A stretch of DNA of 64,000 nucleotides, from NCBI GenBank assembly GCA_037974335.1, contig CM075761.1:13505543-13569542 (forward strand), in the 5' to 3' direction. Positions 31,701 through 45,300 of the stretch are shown piece after piece; position 1 is the first letter of the stretch; every line of letters starts with the position of its first letter. This DNA is from Prionace glauca. Lineage: Eukaryota; Chordata; Chondrichthyes; Carcharhiniformes; Carcharhinidae. The notes under the pieces were generated by a model. That model searched no databases and was not told the DNA's origin. It saw only the letters and a list, made by a program, of their open reading frames with translations. Position numbers and translations under genes: made by a program.

Positions 31701-32339
31701 TTCCATAAGTTAACTTATCAGGGCTTTATCAATTGTCAGTTTTCAGCCTCCTGTTTTGTGGGAACCTGACTGAATCTCCTACTTTTCAAAAGTAAGTACA
31801 CTTGCAAAAACATATCACCGGCTACCAAGAACCTGGGGACACCCTCTATTCGGGCCAGGGTCAACATTAAGCTAGGCGACTGTAATCTCTCTGAAATCAT
31901 GTGGGCCATGCCCTGTTGCAACCCATGCAAAGCATAGAGGCAGCACCAGCTGCTCACATATCAGGGTATCAAAGGGTAGCTTTGCTTTCTTGTTTTTCCA
32001 ACACAATTACATAAAAAACACAGAATAGTGTGGTACCATTCGGCCTATAAGCTGTTGTTAATGTCCCAGAAGTACCCCCATTCCTTCTTTCTATCACCCC
32101 ATCAACATATCCTTCTACTCCTTTCTCCCCTTCGTGTCTATCCGGCTGTCCAGTTAAAATACATCTTCGCCATTCATCTCAACATGAGGAGGAAAATGGG
32201 GAAACTAACGCCATAATCAGAACGATTTTAATAGCGCGATTTTTAAAAAAAAAATCTACATATTTTAATTTAACATAGAACACAGAAGACTACAGCACAA
32301 ACAGGCCCTTCGGCCCACAAGTTACGCCCGCAACATCTA
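31701..32339. other. Mostly unassigned, with LINE scraps
   Basis: 31990-32170 resembles an old antisense CR1 (CATATCCTTCTACTCCTTTC). 32275-32335 is a CR1-B tail scrap (CAGCACAAACAGGCCCTTCG). The rest is unassigned. Confidence 0.3.
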
Positions 32340-32780
32340 TACCTATTTGATTTGGTTTGATTTATTGTTGTCCCATGTATTAATATACACCGGAAAATCG
32401 GGCCACCTTGCATTAAGTTGAACTTTCTCTACATCCTGGCTATGATTGTGACAATACATTCTGCACTCCCTCCTTTCCTTCTCGATGAACGATATGCTTG
32501 TCTGTGTAGCGCGCAAGAAATAATAATTTTCACTGTATCACAGTACATGCGACAATAATAAATTAAATCTATGTACTCTATGAATGGTATGCTTTGTCTG
32601 TAGAGCGCGCAAGAAACAATAGTCACTGTAACACAATACATGTGACAATAATGAAGTAAACCTATGTACTCTATGAACGGTATGCTTTGTCTGTAGAGCG
32701 CGCAAGAAACGATATTTTTCACTGTATCCCAGTACATATAAAAAAATAAATCAAATCACATCAAATCAAAAACACTCCCT
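32340..32780 (+). mobile_element. L2-like LINE tail with tandem units
   Basis: TTGCATTAAGTTGAACTTTC, then three copies of a ~80-96 bp unit (CTATGAATGGTATGCTTTGT, GAGCGCGCAAGAAACAATA, ACATGTGACAATAATGAAGT), ending in AAATCAAATC-type repeats. Confidence 0.65.
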
Positions 32781-33341
32781 ATGCACCCGAGTTCCATATT
32801 CTCCCCATTCTTCCAAGATACATTTTTGTCCTGAATTCCTGCTTGGCGGCAAACTCATCCTGCAATATTTTGAAATCCTACTTCTGCCTTGTTGAACCAT
32901 TTCATAATTGCAGATGGATCAGCCCTCAATTTTTTTTTCAGAGACAAAGAGCTCCAACCTCTTCAAGACTCCCTGACAGTTGCTCGCTCTCATTTCTGGT
33001 ATCATTCATTGTGAAATGTTAATTGCACCTTTCCCACTACCTGGGAATCCTTACCAGATTGGGAAGAACCGTGCTCTGCACTCCATTCCTGTTGTAGCTG
33101 ACGTGACTAAGACATTTGAGGTATTTTGTAGAACGTGCCGATTGTTCGCCAGTACCTAGATCTGTAGTAAACAGGAAAACCGCAGAGAGCTCTCTACCTC
33201 GGTTCGATTTTCAAACCCCTGACGTGTTTTCATTCATGTACACAGAGTGCATATTTCCTCCTCCACACAGAGAGAACAAGAGCGATTTCTCAGTGAAATT
33301 TGGATCTTGGGCTCAGAGTTCCACGGTTTTGCTCAAGGACA
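32781..33341 (+). promoter_or_regulatory. 5' flank and putative promoter region of gene 2
   Basis: Sequence before the leader exon ATG (33342). The last 110 bp (ACAGAGTGCATATTTCCTCC, AGCGATTTCTCAGTGAAATT) look like a 5' UTR. I see no clear TATA box at a fixed distance, and the exact start cannot be set. 32780-33050 resembles decayed LINE sequence. Confidence 0.3.
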
Positions 33342-33384
33342 ATGAGTTTCCTGGGTTTCTGTGCATTGTTCCATGTCTTCCAGG
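33342..33384 (+). CDS. Gene 2 exon 1: leader
   Basis: MSFLGFCALFHVFQ plus the first base of the next codon, then the donor GTGAGA. A short hydrophobic leader ending in phase 1 is the standard layout of V-gene leaders. The leader is short (about 14-15 residues), so cleavage should be near the exon junction. I chose this ATG because it is the only upstream start with a hydrophobic stretch and a phase-1 donor. Confidence 0.65.
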
Positions 33385-36300
33385 GTGAGATATCTTCGTT
33401 ATATTCAGATAGAGTGGAGAAAGATTTGGATAGAGCGAAGAGGCAGAAATTGTTTCCAATGGCAGAAGTTTCTGGAGCCAGCGGGAAATAGATTGAAGAA
33501 TCCGGTAATGGTAACAGAGCGGGAGATTAGGGGACTTTTTTTTAATCCATCTGAGTTGCTGTGAGCTGGAAGGCACTGCCTGAATGGGCGGAGGGAGCAG
33601 ATCCAACAGGAACGTTCAAAAGGGAGAATTGGAACTTTCAAAATGGTGGCATTGGATATCTATTTAAAGGGAGAAAATTCAGTAATAGTAGCGAATTCTT
33701 TCAAAGATTCAACTCAAACTCGAAGGGCCGAACGGAATCTGCCCCCCTTCCCTCCCAACCCCCCCCCCCCCACACCCCCTTGCCCCAGCTGTGCTATAAT
33801 ATGTGCTTAGCGTGCAAGTTTAACTTAACAATGACTCAAATATTGCTGAGAAAATGCAACCTTGATTAATAACAATGAATAGAATGGAATTCATCTGAAT
33901 TGGCATTTCTCCGGAGATATGTTGTGTGAGTGGGTTCCCTTAACAGTATTGGCCATTTTGGAGAACAAGAATTTCAAGTAGAACTTCAGGGCCAGTTATA
34001 AATTTTTGAACTAACTTTAGCGCCAAAATTCAACGGAGGACAAGAAGAAACGAAACAAAAATAGAAAGTGCTGGAACTTTCTGGAAGGTTAGCCCAGCCG
34101 CATCACAGCGCCAGGAATTCGCCTTGGATTCCCGGCTTCGGTCACTGTCTGCAGAGTTTGCACGTTCTCCCCGTGTCTGCGTGGGTTTCCTCCGGGAGTT
34201 CCTCTTTCTTCCCAAAGTCCAAAGATGCGCGGGTTAGTTTGAAATGCCACGCTAAGTTCCCCCTTTGTAACAGGGGTTTAGCAGTGTAACTATGTGAGTT
34301 TGCGGGAATAGGGATATGAGGGACTGTGATCGGTGCAGAACTCAATGGCCTGAACGGCCTCCTTCTGCACTGGAGGCATTCTATGATTCTGGGATTCTGA
34401 GAACATCGGCGGAGAGGCAATGGAGCTCTGACCGAGAGTCACCCAGACTGGAAACGTCGGTTCTATTCTCTCTCTACTGAGGCTCTCAGACCGAGAATCG
34501 TCGAGTCGGTTTGTTCAGTGTTCAAGGAGGCCACTTAGCCCATCGAGTCGGCACTGAGCACAATTCCCATAACCCCACCGAAATATTCCAGCATTTTCTG
34601 TTTTTTTGTTCAATTTCAGGCATGCGCAGTCATTCGCGTTTCTATAAGGAGAGACACGGGATGGAAGCAATAGTTGAGAAATGTAATTTTATTGAAGGTC
34701 TTTGGATGATGAACATCACCCAGTTCCCATGTACCCCCTCCCCAGTGTTTAAACCAGATTTACTGGTGAATGGACTGGTATTATACCGTTCGAAAGGGAG
34801 GAGGAAAATAGGAAAACTAACACCATAATCAGAGCGATTTTAACGGAGCGATTTTTTTTCGAAATAGGGCATTTTTGTGATTGATTTGACTTGGTTTATT
34901 ATTGTCACCTGTATTACTATAGACTGAAATGTATGGTTGGTCGCCCTCTACACAGAGAAAGCATACCGTACATAGAGAAGGAAAGGAGAGAGTACAGAAT
35001 GTCCCATTACCATCATAAATAAATGTAGAGAAATGCCAAATTTGTGTGAGGTGGGTCCATTCAAAAGTCTGACAGCAGCAGGGAAGAAACTGTTCTTGAG
35101 TCGGTCGGTACGGGACCTCAGACTTTGGTATTTTTTCTCCCAATGGAAGAAGACGGAATAGGGAATGCCCAAAGTGCGTGGGGTCCTTGATTATTGCTGG
35201 CTGCTTTTCCCCGAGGCAGCGGGAAGTGTCACTGGATGGAAGGCTGGTTTGAGATTTGCTTCCAACTGGCTTTCAGTCGGCTGTCTTCATGGGATGGTCC
35301 ATAAACTGAGGTGACTGTTGTTCTCTCTCTTTCCCAGTTACAGTGTCTCAGCGAATCGTGTCCCAGTCTCCGCCGGTTCAGACGCTCCCTGAGGGGAATC
35401 CTGCTCAGCTCGGCTGCCGCATCCAGGAGGAAGCTGCTGGCTCTGTTTTCTGGTACAGACAGAGGGGGAGAAACGACCTGGATGCCATTTACACAGCGTT
35501 CCAGAACAGCCCTCCTAAGGGGAGATTTTCCAGTGCGATTTCTGGAGATGGGCGTATTTTTTCACTAATCATTGCGAATTCCGGGATAAATGATTCTGGG
35601 ATGTATTACTGTGCAATCTCCAATTACCCGAAAATGGCCCAAATATTTGGCAATGGCTCCAAATTAGTGATTACAGGTAAATCCCATTATTATTCTATTG
35701 CAGTGGGTATCTCAAAGCAATTAAAGTTTCCTCTTCCACCAATTAATGAGTGTTCTGTTTCATTTCAGCGGGTTCCCCCACCATATTCCTCCTCACCCCG
35801 CCGCTGGATGAGATTCCCGCCATGGGAAGGGTCCCTTTGTTGTGTTTGGTCAGAGGCGTGTCTCCCGATTCATTTCCCGTCCGCTGGAATGTTACGGGGC
35901 GGGATACCGAGGGGCAGACCGATTCGGAGGCACTGGAGCCGGACGGGACCTACACCGTCAGGAGTTACATCAGCCTCCCGGCGGAAACTTGGAGAAGCGG
36001 CGCTCGCTGCACTTGCGCCGTTCAAGTCAACTCCAGTGAACTCATTCTCAGTGATATTGTCTCATCACAGAGAGGTAACTATTCACAATGACCATTGTTT
36101 CAATTCATGTAATATTAACGGGACAATTTACCAAGAGCAGTCCAAGTCTATAAATTACAAATGTCTCTGCGGGCATCTCCATGGAGACCTAAATCACCAC
36201 TGTCCTATCATAGTCCTCCCAGATTCGATTTGTATATAAGAAATAGGAGCAGGAGTAGGCCATCTAGCCCTTCGAGCCTGCCCCGCCATTCAATAAGATC

Positions 36301-39300
36301 ATGGCTGATCTGAAGTGGCTCAGTTCCACTTTCCGGCTTTCTCCCCTTAACCCTTAATCCCCTTGCTTATCAAAAACCTATCTACCCGCGTCTTAAATCT
36401 GATATTTTACATCTTCTGTAGAAAATTGTGAATGTTCAAACAATTAAATACTTTTTTTTGAGAACGGATAGATTAAACGGTGAGGGAAAGAGCGGGAAAG
36501 TGAGGTTTATGGGCACGCTTAGCCATGGTGTTAATGGATGGCAGAGGAGACGAGTTAAGCCGAATGAATGAGCTCTTCCTCTCTCCTACTTCTTATCTCT
36601 GGCTAAGACACCGTCTGAAGGCCAGGGACCAACATGTCAGTGTGTAAAATTGAAATGTGTGATTAGACCCCCAGTGTCGCATTCTATCACAGCACGGCGT
36701 TGAACCATTTATTCATCTCTTCATCTCTCTCTCTACTTCAATCCCATTCAGTTACACCGGATGTCCTGCGGATGCTTCTGTTTCCTCCCAAACTCCAAAG
36801 ATGCGTGCCTTAGGTGGATTGGCCGGACTAAATTGTTCCTCAGTGCCCAAAGATGTGCAGATTAGGTGGATTGGCCGTATTAAGTTGCCCCTTAGTGTCA
36901 AAAGGATATGTAGGTCTTGTAGATCGACCATGGTTAATTGAATCCAAGTTTCATGGATCTGCAGGCTAGGTGGATTGGCCATGGTAAATTGTCTCTTAGT
37001 GTCCAAACTTCTGTGGGCTAGGTTGATTGGCCAGGCTGAATTGTCGCTTAGTGTTAGAAGATGTCCAGGTTAGGTGGATCAGCCAAGCTAAATTGCCTTT
37101 AGTTTCCAAGCTGTGCGGGTTAGTTGGATTAACTTTGGCAAATTGTGTGTTCGTGTCGAAAGATGTGCGGGTTAGGGTGGATTGGCCATGCTAAATTGCC
37201 CCTTAGTGTCCAAAGATGTGCAGGTTAGGGTGGATTGGCCATGCTAAATTGCCCCTTAGTGTCCAAAGATGTGCAGGTTAGGGTGGATTGGCCATGCTAA
37301 ATTGTCCCTTAGTGTCCCAAAGGTGTGCAGGTTAGGTGGATTCGCCATGCTAAATTGTCCCTTAGTGTCCCAAAGATGTGTAGGTTAGGGTGGATTGGCC
37401 GTGCTAAATTGTCCCTTAGTGCCCAAAGGTGTGCAGGTTTGGTGGATTGGCCGTGCTAAATTGTCCCTTAGTGTCCAAAGATGTGCAGGTTAGGTGGATT
37501 GGCCATGCTAAATTGTCCCTTAGTGTCCAAAGATGTGTAAATCAGGTGGATTGGCCGTGCTAAATTGTCTCTTAGTGTCCAAAGATGTGTAGGTTAAGTA
37601 GATTGGCCGTGCTAAATTGTCCCAAAATTGTGTAGGTTGGTTGGTTGGCCATGGTAGATTGTCCCTTAGTGTCACGGTGAATATTTGGGATTAAGTGGTT
37701 GGGACCTGTGTGGAACTATTTTCTTGCAGGCTCGATGGAGCGATTGGCCTTGTTCTGTACTGCAGGCATGCTACGATTTATCCAGTTGCTTTTCGTCCCC
37801 TGTTTACATCTTTCCCCTCGACTTCTAATGGTGTTTACCCCAGTCCAATGCTGGCATCTCCACATCGTAACTTCTTTGGTCAGTCTGTCTTAGCACATTG
37901 TTTGCATCTGTTTCACTCTCATAGAACATAGAACCATAGAACACTACAGTGCAGAAACAGGCCCTTCGGCCCATCGAGTCTGCACCGAACACAATCCCAC
38001 CCAGACCCTATCCCCATATCCCTACACATTTACCTGCTAATCCCTCTAACCTACACATCCCAGGATACGAAGGGGCAATTTTTAGCATAGCCAATGAACC
38101 TAACCCGCACATCTTTGGACTGTGGGAGGAAACCGGAGCACCCGGAGGAAACCCACGCAGACACGAGGAGAATGTGGTAACTCCACACACACAGTGACCC
38201 GAGCTGGGAATCTAACCCAGGACCCTGGAGCTGTGAAGCAGCAGTGCTAACCACTGTGCTACCGTGCCGCCCTAGAACATAGAACATAGAACTCTACAGC
38301 ACAAACAGGCCCTTCGGCCACAAGTTGCGCCAATCACATCTATACCTACCAAGACATAGAACTATCTGTAACTTGCAATCCCATTAAACTCCATATACTC
38401 ATCCAGAAGTCTCTTAAAAGACCCCAGCGAGTTCGCCTCTACCACCACCGATGGCAGCCGATTCCACTCACTCACCACCCTCAAACGTACCCCTAACATC
38501 TCCTCTGTACTTGCTTCCCAGCACCTTAAACCTGTGTCCTCTCATAGCGACCATTTCAGCCCAGGGAAATAGCCTCCGAGAATCCACCCTAACCATTCCT
38601 CTCAACATTTTATAAACCTCTATCAGGTCGCCTCTCAACCTTCGTCTCTCCAGGCAAAAAAGTCCCAGCTCCCTCAACCTATCTTCATAAGGCATGCCTC
38701 CCAATCCAGGCAACATCCTTGTAAATCTCCTCTGCACCCTCTCAATACCTTCCACATCCTTCCTGTAGTGAGGCGACGAGAACTGCACACTCTAAGTGGG
38801 GTACCTCGCTCTACCTTCAACGATTGATCTCTCTCTGCCTCTCTCTCTCTCTCCCTTTATTTATTGGCTTATCGAGTATTCCCCAGTGTTCCATATGTAC
38901 AATTTTTGTGCTAGTCACATGGTGCTCCATCTAAGTGTCTGTCTATCGCTCTCCAGGGGTATTTATTGTGTTCTCTCTTTTTTGTTCTTCCTCAAAATCT
39001 CTATGTTCCCCCAATGGAAATCGAGCTAAGTACTTCTGGACAAGTTATCTGTTCTACCTATTCTGTTTATCTCTCCATCTAAGATTGGGAGAACATAAAC
39101 TGAGCGCCAGTGGGCAGGTTATTGCTGGACATGCATCTATTGGATTGGATTTCATCTGATTTCACTGACCACTGTCAAATGTATCAGTGCACATCGGAAA
39201 GAATATTTTCTTGTGCGCTATACAGGGAAAACATATCGTAAAGACAGAAGGACAGGGAAGAGTGCAGAATGTAATGTCACAGCCATTGTTAGGGTATAGA

Positions 39301-42300
39301 GAAAGATCAACACAATACGGGGTTAGGTGGGTCCATTCAAAAGTCTGACGGTAGCAGTGAAGAAACAATGTTTGAGTCAGTTGGTACATCACCTCTGAGT
39401 ATTTTTGAATCATTAATTCTGTCCATATATCTGGGGCACTTTTTTCTCACACACAGCGTGTTTAGTGTCTGGAACAAACTGCCAGAGGTAGTAGTAGAGG
39501 TGGGTACAATTTTAAGCATAGATAAGGCTCATGGGTGGAGGGGGGACTCGTGATGTTAAAATGGCGGTGTGGGCTCGTTGGGCCGAAGGGCCTTTTTCCC
39601 TGCCTGTTCTTTGGTAAGATCGGTGTGGAGGGATATGGGCCAAATACAGGCAAGTGAGACTAGCTTAGTGATTAATAAAGGGGGTGGGATAGACAAGTTG
39701 GTGCGAAGTGTTTATTTCCATCCTGTCAGACTTGGTGACTCTATGAATCTACTTCGTGCTTTATTTGTTTGTTGTTTAAACTGGACTCTGTAACATGTTG
39801 GTTCTTTCTCCTCCCTGAATTCTTTACACTCTCCCCCTTTCCCTAAGCGTGCACTGTTCAAAAAGTGCTCAGTCCCTCTGTCATTATCTCTGCCTCTCCC
39901 TGTATCCTATTGGAAACATTCTTTGTTTTATTCAAATCTCTCCATTGGGCAACACGGTGGCACAACTGTTCGCCCTGATGTCTCACAGCGCCAAGAGGCC
40001 CGGGTTCAATTCCGGCCTCGGGGGGGGTGGGGAGGGGGAGGGGTTGTCTGTGTGGAGTCTGCACATTCTCCCCGTGTTTGCGTGAGTTTCATAGAACATA
40101 GAACATTGTAGTGCAGTCCAGGCCCTTCGTCCCTCGATGTTGTGCCGGCCAGTGGAACCAATCTAATGACGGTCTAATCTCTGTCTCCTCGGATGGAGAA
40201 AGCTAGCACGAGGGGGCATGTCTTTAAATTAAGGGGGGGGAGGGTAGTTATAGGACGGATGTCAGGGGTAAGTTCTTTACCCAGAGGGTGGTGAGGGATT
40301 GGAATGCCCTGCCTGCTGCAGTTGTAAATGCGCCTAGCTTGGGGGCGTTTAAGAGATCCGTGGATAGGTTTATGGACGAAAAGGGATTGGTTTAGGTTAG
40401 TGGGTCATTGTTTTTGTAACTGGTCGGCGCAACATCGTGGGCCGAAGGGCCTGTTCTGCGCTGTAATGTTCTATGTTCTATGTACGTCTCTCTCATCCTA
40501 TCTCTTTCTCTGTCTCTTGCCCCCGCTCTCTGTGTCTGTCTCTCTCAACTCTGTCTCTAGAACACAGAACACAGAACATTCCAGCGCAGTACAGGCCCTT
40601 CGGCCCTCGATGCTGCGCCGACCAGTGGAACCAATCTAATGACCCTCTAACCTAAACTATTCCAATCTTATCCATATGCCTATCCACTGACCGTTTGACC
40701 GCCCTTAAAGTTGGCGAGTCCACAACTGCTGCAGGCAGGGCATTCCACGCCCTAGGAGGAAATAGCGAGGCATCTTGAGGGGAATTGCTTGATAGGGCGG
40801 ACGCAACACGGTTTCATTAAAGGGAAGTCGTGTCTGACAAATTTACTGGAGTTCTATGAGGATGTGTCTAGGGCAGTGGATGGAGGAGAGCCGGTGGATG
40901 TGGTCTTTCTGGATTTTCAGAAGGCGTTTGACAAGGTACCTCACGAGGTTATTGCAGAAGGTCAGGGGACATGGAATTGGGGTAAGGGTGTTAGCGTGGA
41001 TAGAGGATTGGTTGTCAAATAGAAGGCAGAGAGTGGGGGTCAATGGATGCTATTCGGATTGGCGGTTGGTGACTAGTGGGGTGCCCCAGGGGTCGGTGCT
41101 GGGGCCTCAGCTTTTTACCATTTATATAGATGATCTGGAGGAGGGAACCGAGTGTAGGGTGTCGAAATTTGCTGATGACACCAAGATTGGGGGAAAGGCA
41201 AATTGTGAGGAGGGTGTAGAAAGTCTGCAGAAGGATCTAGATAGGCTGGGCGAATGGGCCAGGAAATGGCAAATGGAATTTAATGTTGGCAAGTGTGAGG
41301 TGGTCCACTTTGGTAGGAGGAATGGTAGGAAGGACTATTACTTACGTGGCGAAAAACTGCAGCAGGCGACGGTGCAGAGGGACCTCGGGGTCCTTGTGCA
41401 TGAGTCGCAAAAACCCAGCTTGCAGGTGCAGCAGGTGGTCAGGAAGGCGAATGGGATGCTGGCCTTCATAGCGAGGGGGATTGAATATAAAAGTAGGAAG
41501 GTCTTGCTGCAGCTGTATAGGACATTGGTGAGGCCGCAGCTGGAGTACTGTGTGCAGTTTTGGGCGCCGCACCTGCGCAAGGATATTTTGGCCCTGGAGG
41601 GAGTGCAGAGGAAGTTTACTGGGCTGATACCGGAGTTGAAGGGATTGAGCTATGAGGAGAGGCTGAATAAACTAGGCTTGTACTCGTTAGAGTTTAGAAG
41701 AATGAGGGGAGATCTCATTGAGACGTATAAGATGATGAATGAGATGGATAGGATAGAGGTGGAGAGACTCTTCCCGCTCAGAAAGGACAGTAGGACTAGG
41801 GAGCACAGCCTCAAGGTAAAGGGGAGGCGGTTTAGAACAGAGTTGAGGAGGAACTTCTTCACTCAAAGGGTGGTGAATCTCTGGAATTCTCTGCCCGTTG
41901 AAGTGGTGGAGGCTGCCTCGCTAAATATTTTTAAGAAACGGGTTGATGGGTTTTTGATAAGAGAGGGGATTAAGGGTTATGGGGAGAGGGCGAGAAGGTG
42001 GAACTGAGCCACGACAGATCAGCCATGATCTTATTGAATGGCGGGGCAGGCTCGAAGGGCCAGATGGCCTACTCCTGCTCCTATTTCTTATGTTCTTATG
42101 TTCTTACTACCCTCTGTGTGAAGAACCTACCTCTGATATCCGTCCTCTAACTACCACCCCTCAATTTAAAGCTATGTCCCCTAGTGTTAGCCATCACCAT
42201 CCGAGGAAAAAGGCTCTCACTGTCCTCCCGGTGCATCGGTTTTTTCCCACAGTTCAAAAATGCGCAGGTTAGGTTGATTCGCCCTGTTAGGTTGAGCCAA

Positions 42301-45300
42301 GTGTGAGGGGGATTAGCCGGGTAAATACATGAGATAACAGGGATAGACTAGGGTTGTTGTAAGTGTCGACTCGATGGCCCGAATGGCCTTGTTCTGCACT
42401 ATGGGATTCTATAGTTATTCTCCAACTGAATCACTCCCTCCCTTGATCTCTCTGTGTGCGCCCTGTTCAATAAAAGTCTCTCTGTCACTATCTCTTTCCA
42501 CCTCGCTTTGTGTTCTGTTGCATGAGTGCTACTCTGTTGCATGAAGGGAACGTGTGCAAAAAATCTTTTTTGCCATTTTCCGGTCAAATTAGATTTGACA
42601 AAATCTTTAGTTTGTTTAATTATTTCCTCACTTACATTGAGTGAAAATTTAATTTCTTTTTGCAGATTCTCCGTCCCAATCCAGCTGTAATTTACTGTTT
42701 TCCGGGGGTTTGTCGGCCGCGGCGCTTCTCCTTCTGGGATTGGTCCTTGTGGCCGGAAGAATGATCTGCAGGAACCGGCAGAGAGGTAGCGATTGTTGGG
42801 GTGGGGGCGCTGTTACCCCGCGGCGCTCTCAATCCACCCATTTATCACTGAGTTATTGACACTTCTGAGCGGGTTCGGTGTGAGATGAATCCATTTTAAA
42901 TTCAGTTTAAATCCTTCTTTCTAACAGGAACCGGCAACAGTGATGATGAACTGAGAGAATCCAGAGAACACAAACAGAATAAAGAGGTGAATAGATGGAG
43001 TTATTGTTGATAAACCACACAGATACTTTTCATTAATTATTTGTCCGCTGTTTAGAATTCACAACCAATACAGAAAGTTCTGGAAATTCTCAAGAAGCCT
43101 GGCTCCACGGACAGAAAAATTTTCGAAGCCGACTGACACTTCTTCAAAGTTAGATTTTTTGTTCAATTTATTCGTGGTACATTTGATTTGAGTTGATTTA
43201 CTATTGTCACATGTATTAACATACAGTGCAAAGTATTTTTTGCGCATGATACGAGCAAAGCATACCATTCATAGAGTACATAGATTAGATTTATTATTGT
43301 CACATGTATTGGGATACAGTGAAAAGTATTGTTCCTTGCGCGCTATACAGACAAAGCATACCCTTCATAGAGTACATAGATTTGATTTATTAACGTGACG
43401 TGTATTGGGATACAGTGAAAAACGTTGTTTCTCGCGCTCGATATAGAGAAGGCATACCGTTCATAGGGAAGGAAAGGAGCGAGTGAAGAATGTGGTGTTA
43501 CCGTCATGCCTAGGGTGTGGAGAAAGACCAATTTAGTGTGAGGTAGGCCCATTCAAAATTCTGATGGCTGCAAGAAAGAAACTGTTCTCCCTTTGTTTGG
43601 TAGGTGACCCCAGGATTCAGTTTCTTTTTTCCCGATGGAAGTAGGCGGAAGAGAGCAAGTCCAGGATGTGTGGGGTCCTTAATTAGGCTGGCTGCTTTAC
43701 CGTGGCAGCAGGAAGTGTCAACAGATTCAGTAGGTGGGAGGCTGGTTTGAATGATGGGACTGGGCCTCATTCATGACCCTTTGTAGTTCTTTTGGTTTTG
43801 GTCAGAGCAGGAGCCATACCAAACTTTCTCACTTTGGAAGATGTTCTTGCTCTCGGGGGAGTGCAGTCATGGTTTACCAGGCTGATTCCGGAATGGAAGG
43901 ACTGATGTTTGAGGGGAGATTGACGAGGTTATAAAGAACAAAGAACAAAAACAGCCCAGGAAACAGGCCCTTCGGCCCAACGAGGTCACGCCGCCATTTT
44001 AACACTAGCAGTTTCCCCCCCCCCCCACCCATGATCCTTATCTATTGTTTTATGGCCATCCACATTGAGGGAAAACTAATTTAGGGACAATTTATTACCT
44101 CCAATCAGCCTAACAGCACATCTTTGGGGTGTGGGAGGAAACCAGAGCACCCGGAGAAAACCCACGCAAGCACGGGGAGAATGTGCAAACTCCACACAGA
44201 CACCGGCCCAAATCCATGTGTCTGCACAGCAATCAGTGATAGTCACTGAGCTGTCGTCTTGCCCAGTATCTGGTCCAGTTTAGGCACACACTAACCACAT
44301 GAAGCACTAGGCCAATCTCGAATAACCAAGAACAGCCCCAGTACGACCCATCGTGTGTCTGCCCCTCATTGGACAACAAGGCGGAAAGACTTAAAACCTG
44401 TGAATGAAAAGAGAAAAAACATTATTATCGTCCCATATCCATTTACATTACCAGTGACGCCCCAATGCTAATGAACCTTATTTAAAACAATCTCCTATAT
44501 TCACCCATCTCCACCCCACTCATGTGCCTGCCTATGTTACTCTCAAACAACTCTAGCGTGTTTGCCTCCACCACTTTACTTGGCAGAGCATTCCATACCC
44601 CCACTACCCTCTGTTTTCTCTCGAGTTCAGACAATTGAGGGGGGGGTGGATTTCACAGGTTTATAAAATTCTAACAGGACTAGATAGGTTAGATGCAGGA
44701 ACCTGGGGGAGGGGGTGGGGTAGTCCACAACCAGGAATCACAGGTTGGATGATGAGACTGGACCAGTTCTTGAGGTCTTGGACAGAGCAGGAAACATACC
44801 GAGCGTATTCACTTTGGAAGGATGTTCTTGCTCTCGAGGAGGTGCAGTGGAGATTTACCAAGCTCATTCCGGGATTGGCGAGACTGATGTGTGAGGAGAC
44901 ATTGACCAGGTCAGGATTGTTTTCGCTGGAGTTCAAACAAATGAGGTGGATTTCACAGACTTATAAAATTCTAACAGGACTAGACATGTTATACGCAGGG
45001 AGGAGGTCCCCGGTGGTGGGGAGAGTCCAGGGGTCACAGTCTGAGATTTTAGGTAGACCATCCAGAACGGAGGTGAGTAGACATTTCATCACCCAAAGAG
45101 AGGTGAGCCTGTGGAATTCTGTATCACAGGAAGTAGTTGATGCCAAAACATTGAATGTATTCAACAGGCGGTTGGATATAACACTTGGGGGTGAAGGTTA
45201 TGGGGAGAAAGCAGGATGAGGCTATAGGGCTAGATGATTAGCCATGATCGTAATGAATGTTGGAGCAAACTCGAAAGGCCAAATGACATCCCCCTGCTGC

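Noticed and set aside
35338-36074. Rearranging TCR or Ig segment, or processed transcript of a rearranged gene
   Set aside because: V and J are in one exon with an intron before the C1 exon and unique membrane and tail exons downstream. No recombination signal heptamer/nonamer flanks the exon, and a paralogue has the same downstream exons.
35343-36239. A single 298-codon frame across the V exon into the C1 region
   Set aside because: It reads through the intron 35677-35768 and uses the wrong frame for the C1 domain. The two-exon reading preserves both domains and both splice sites.
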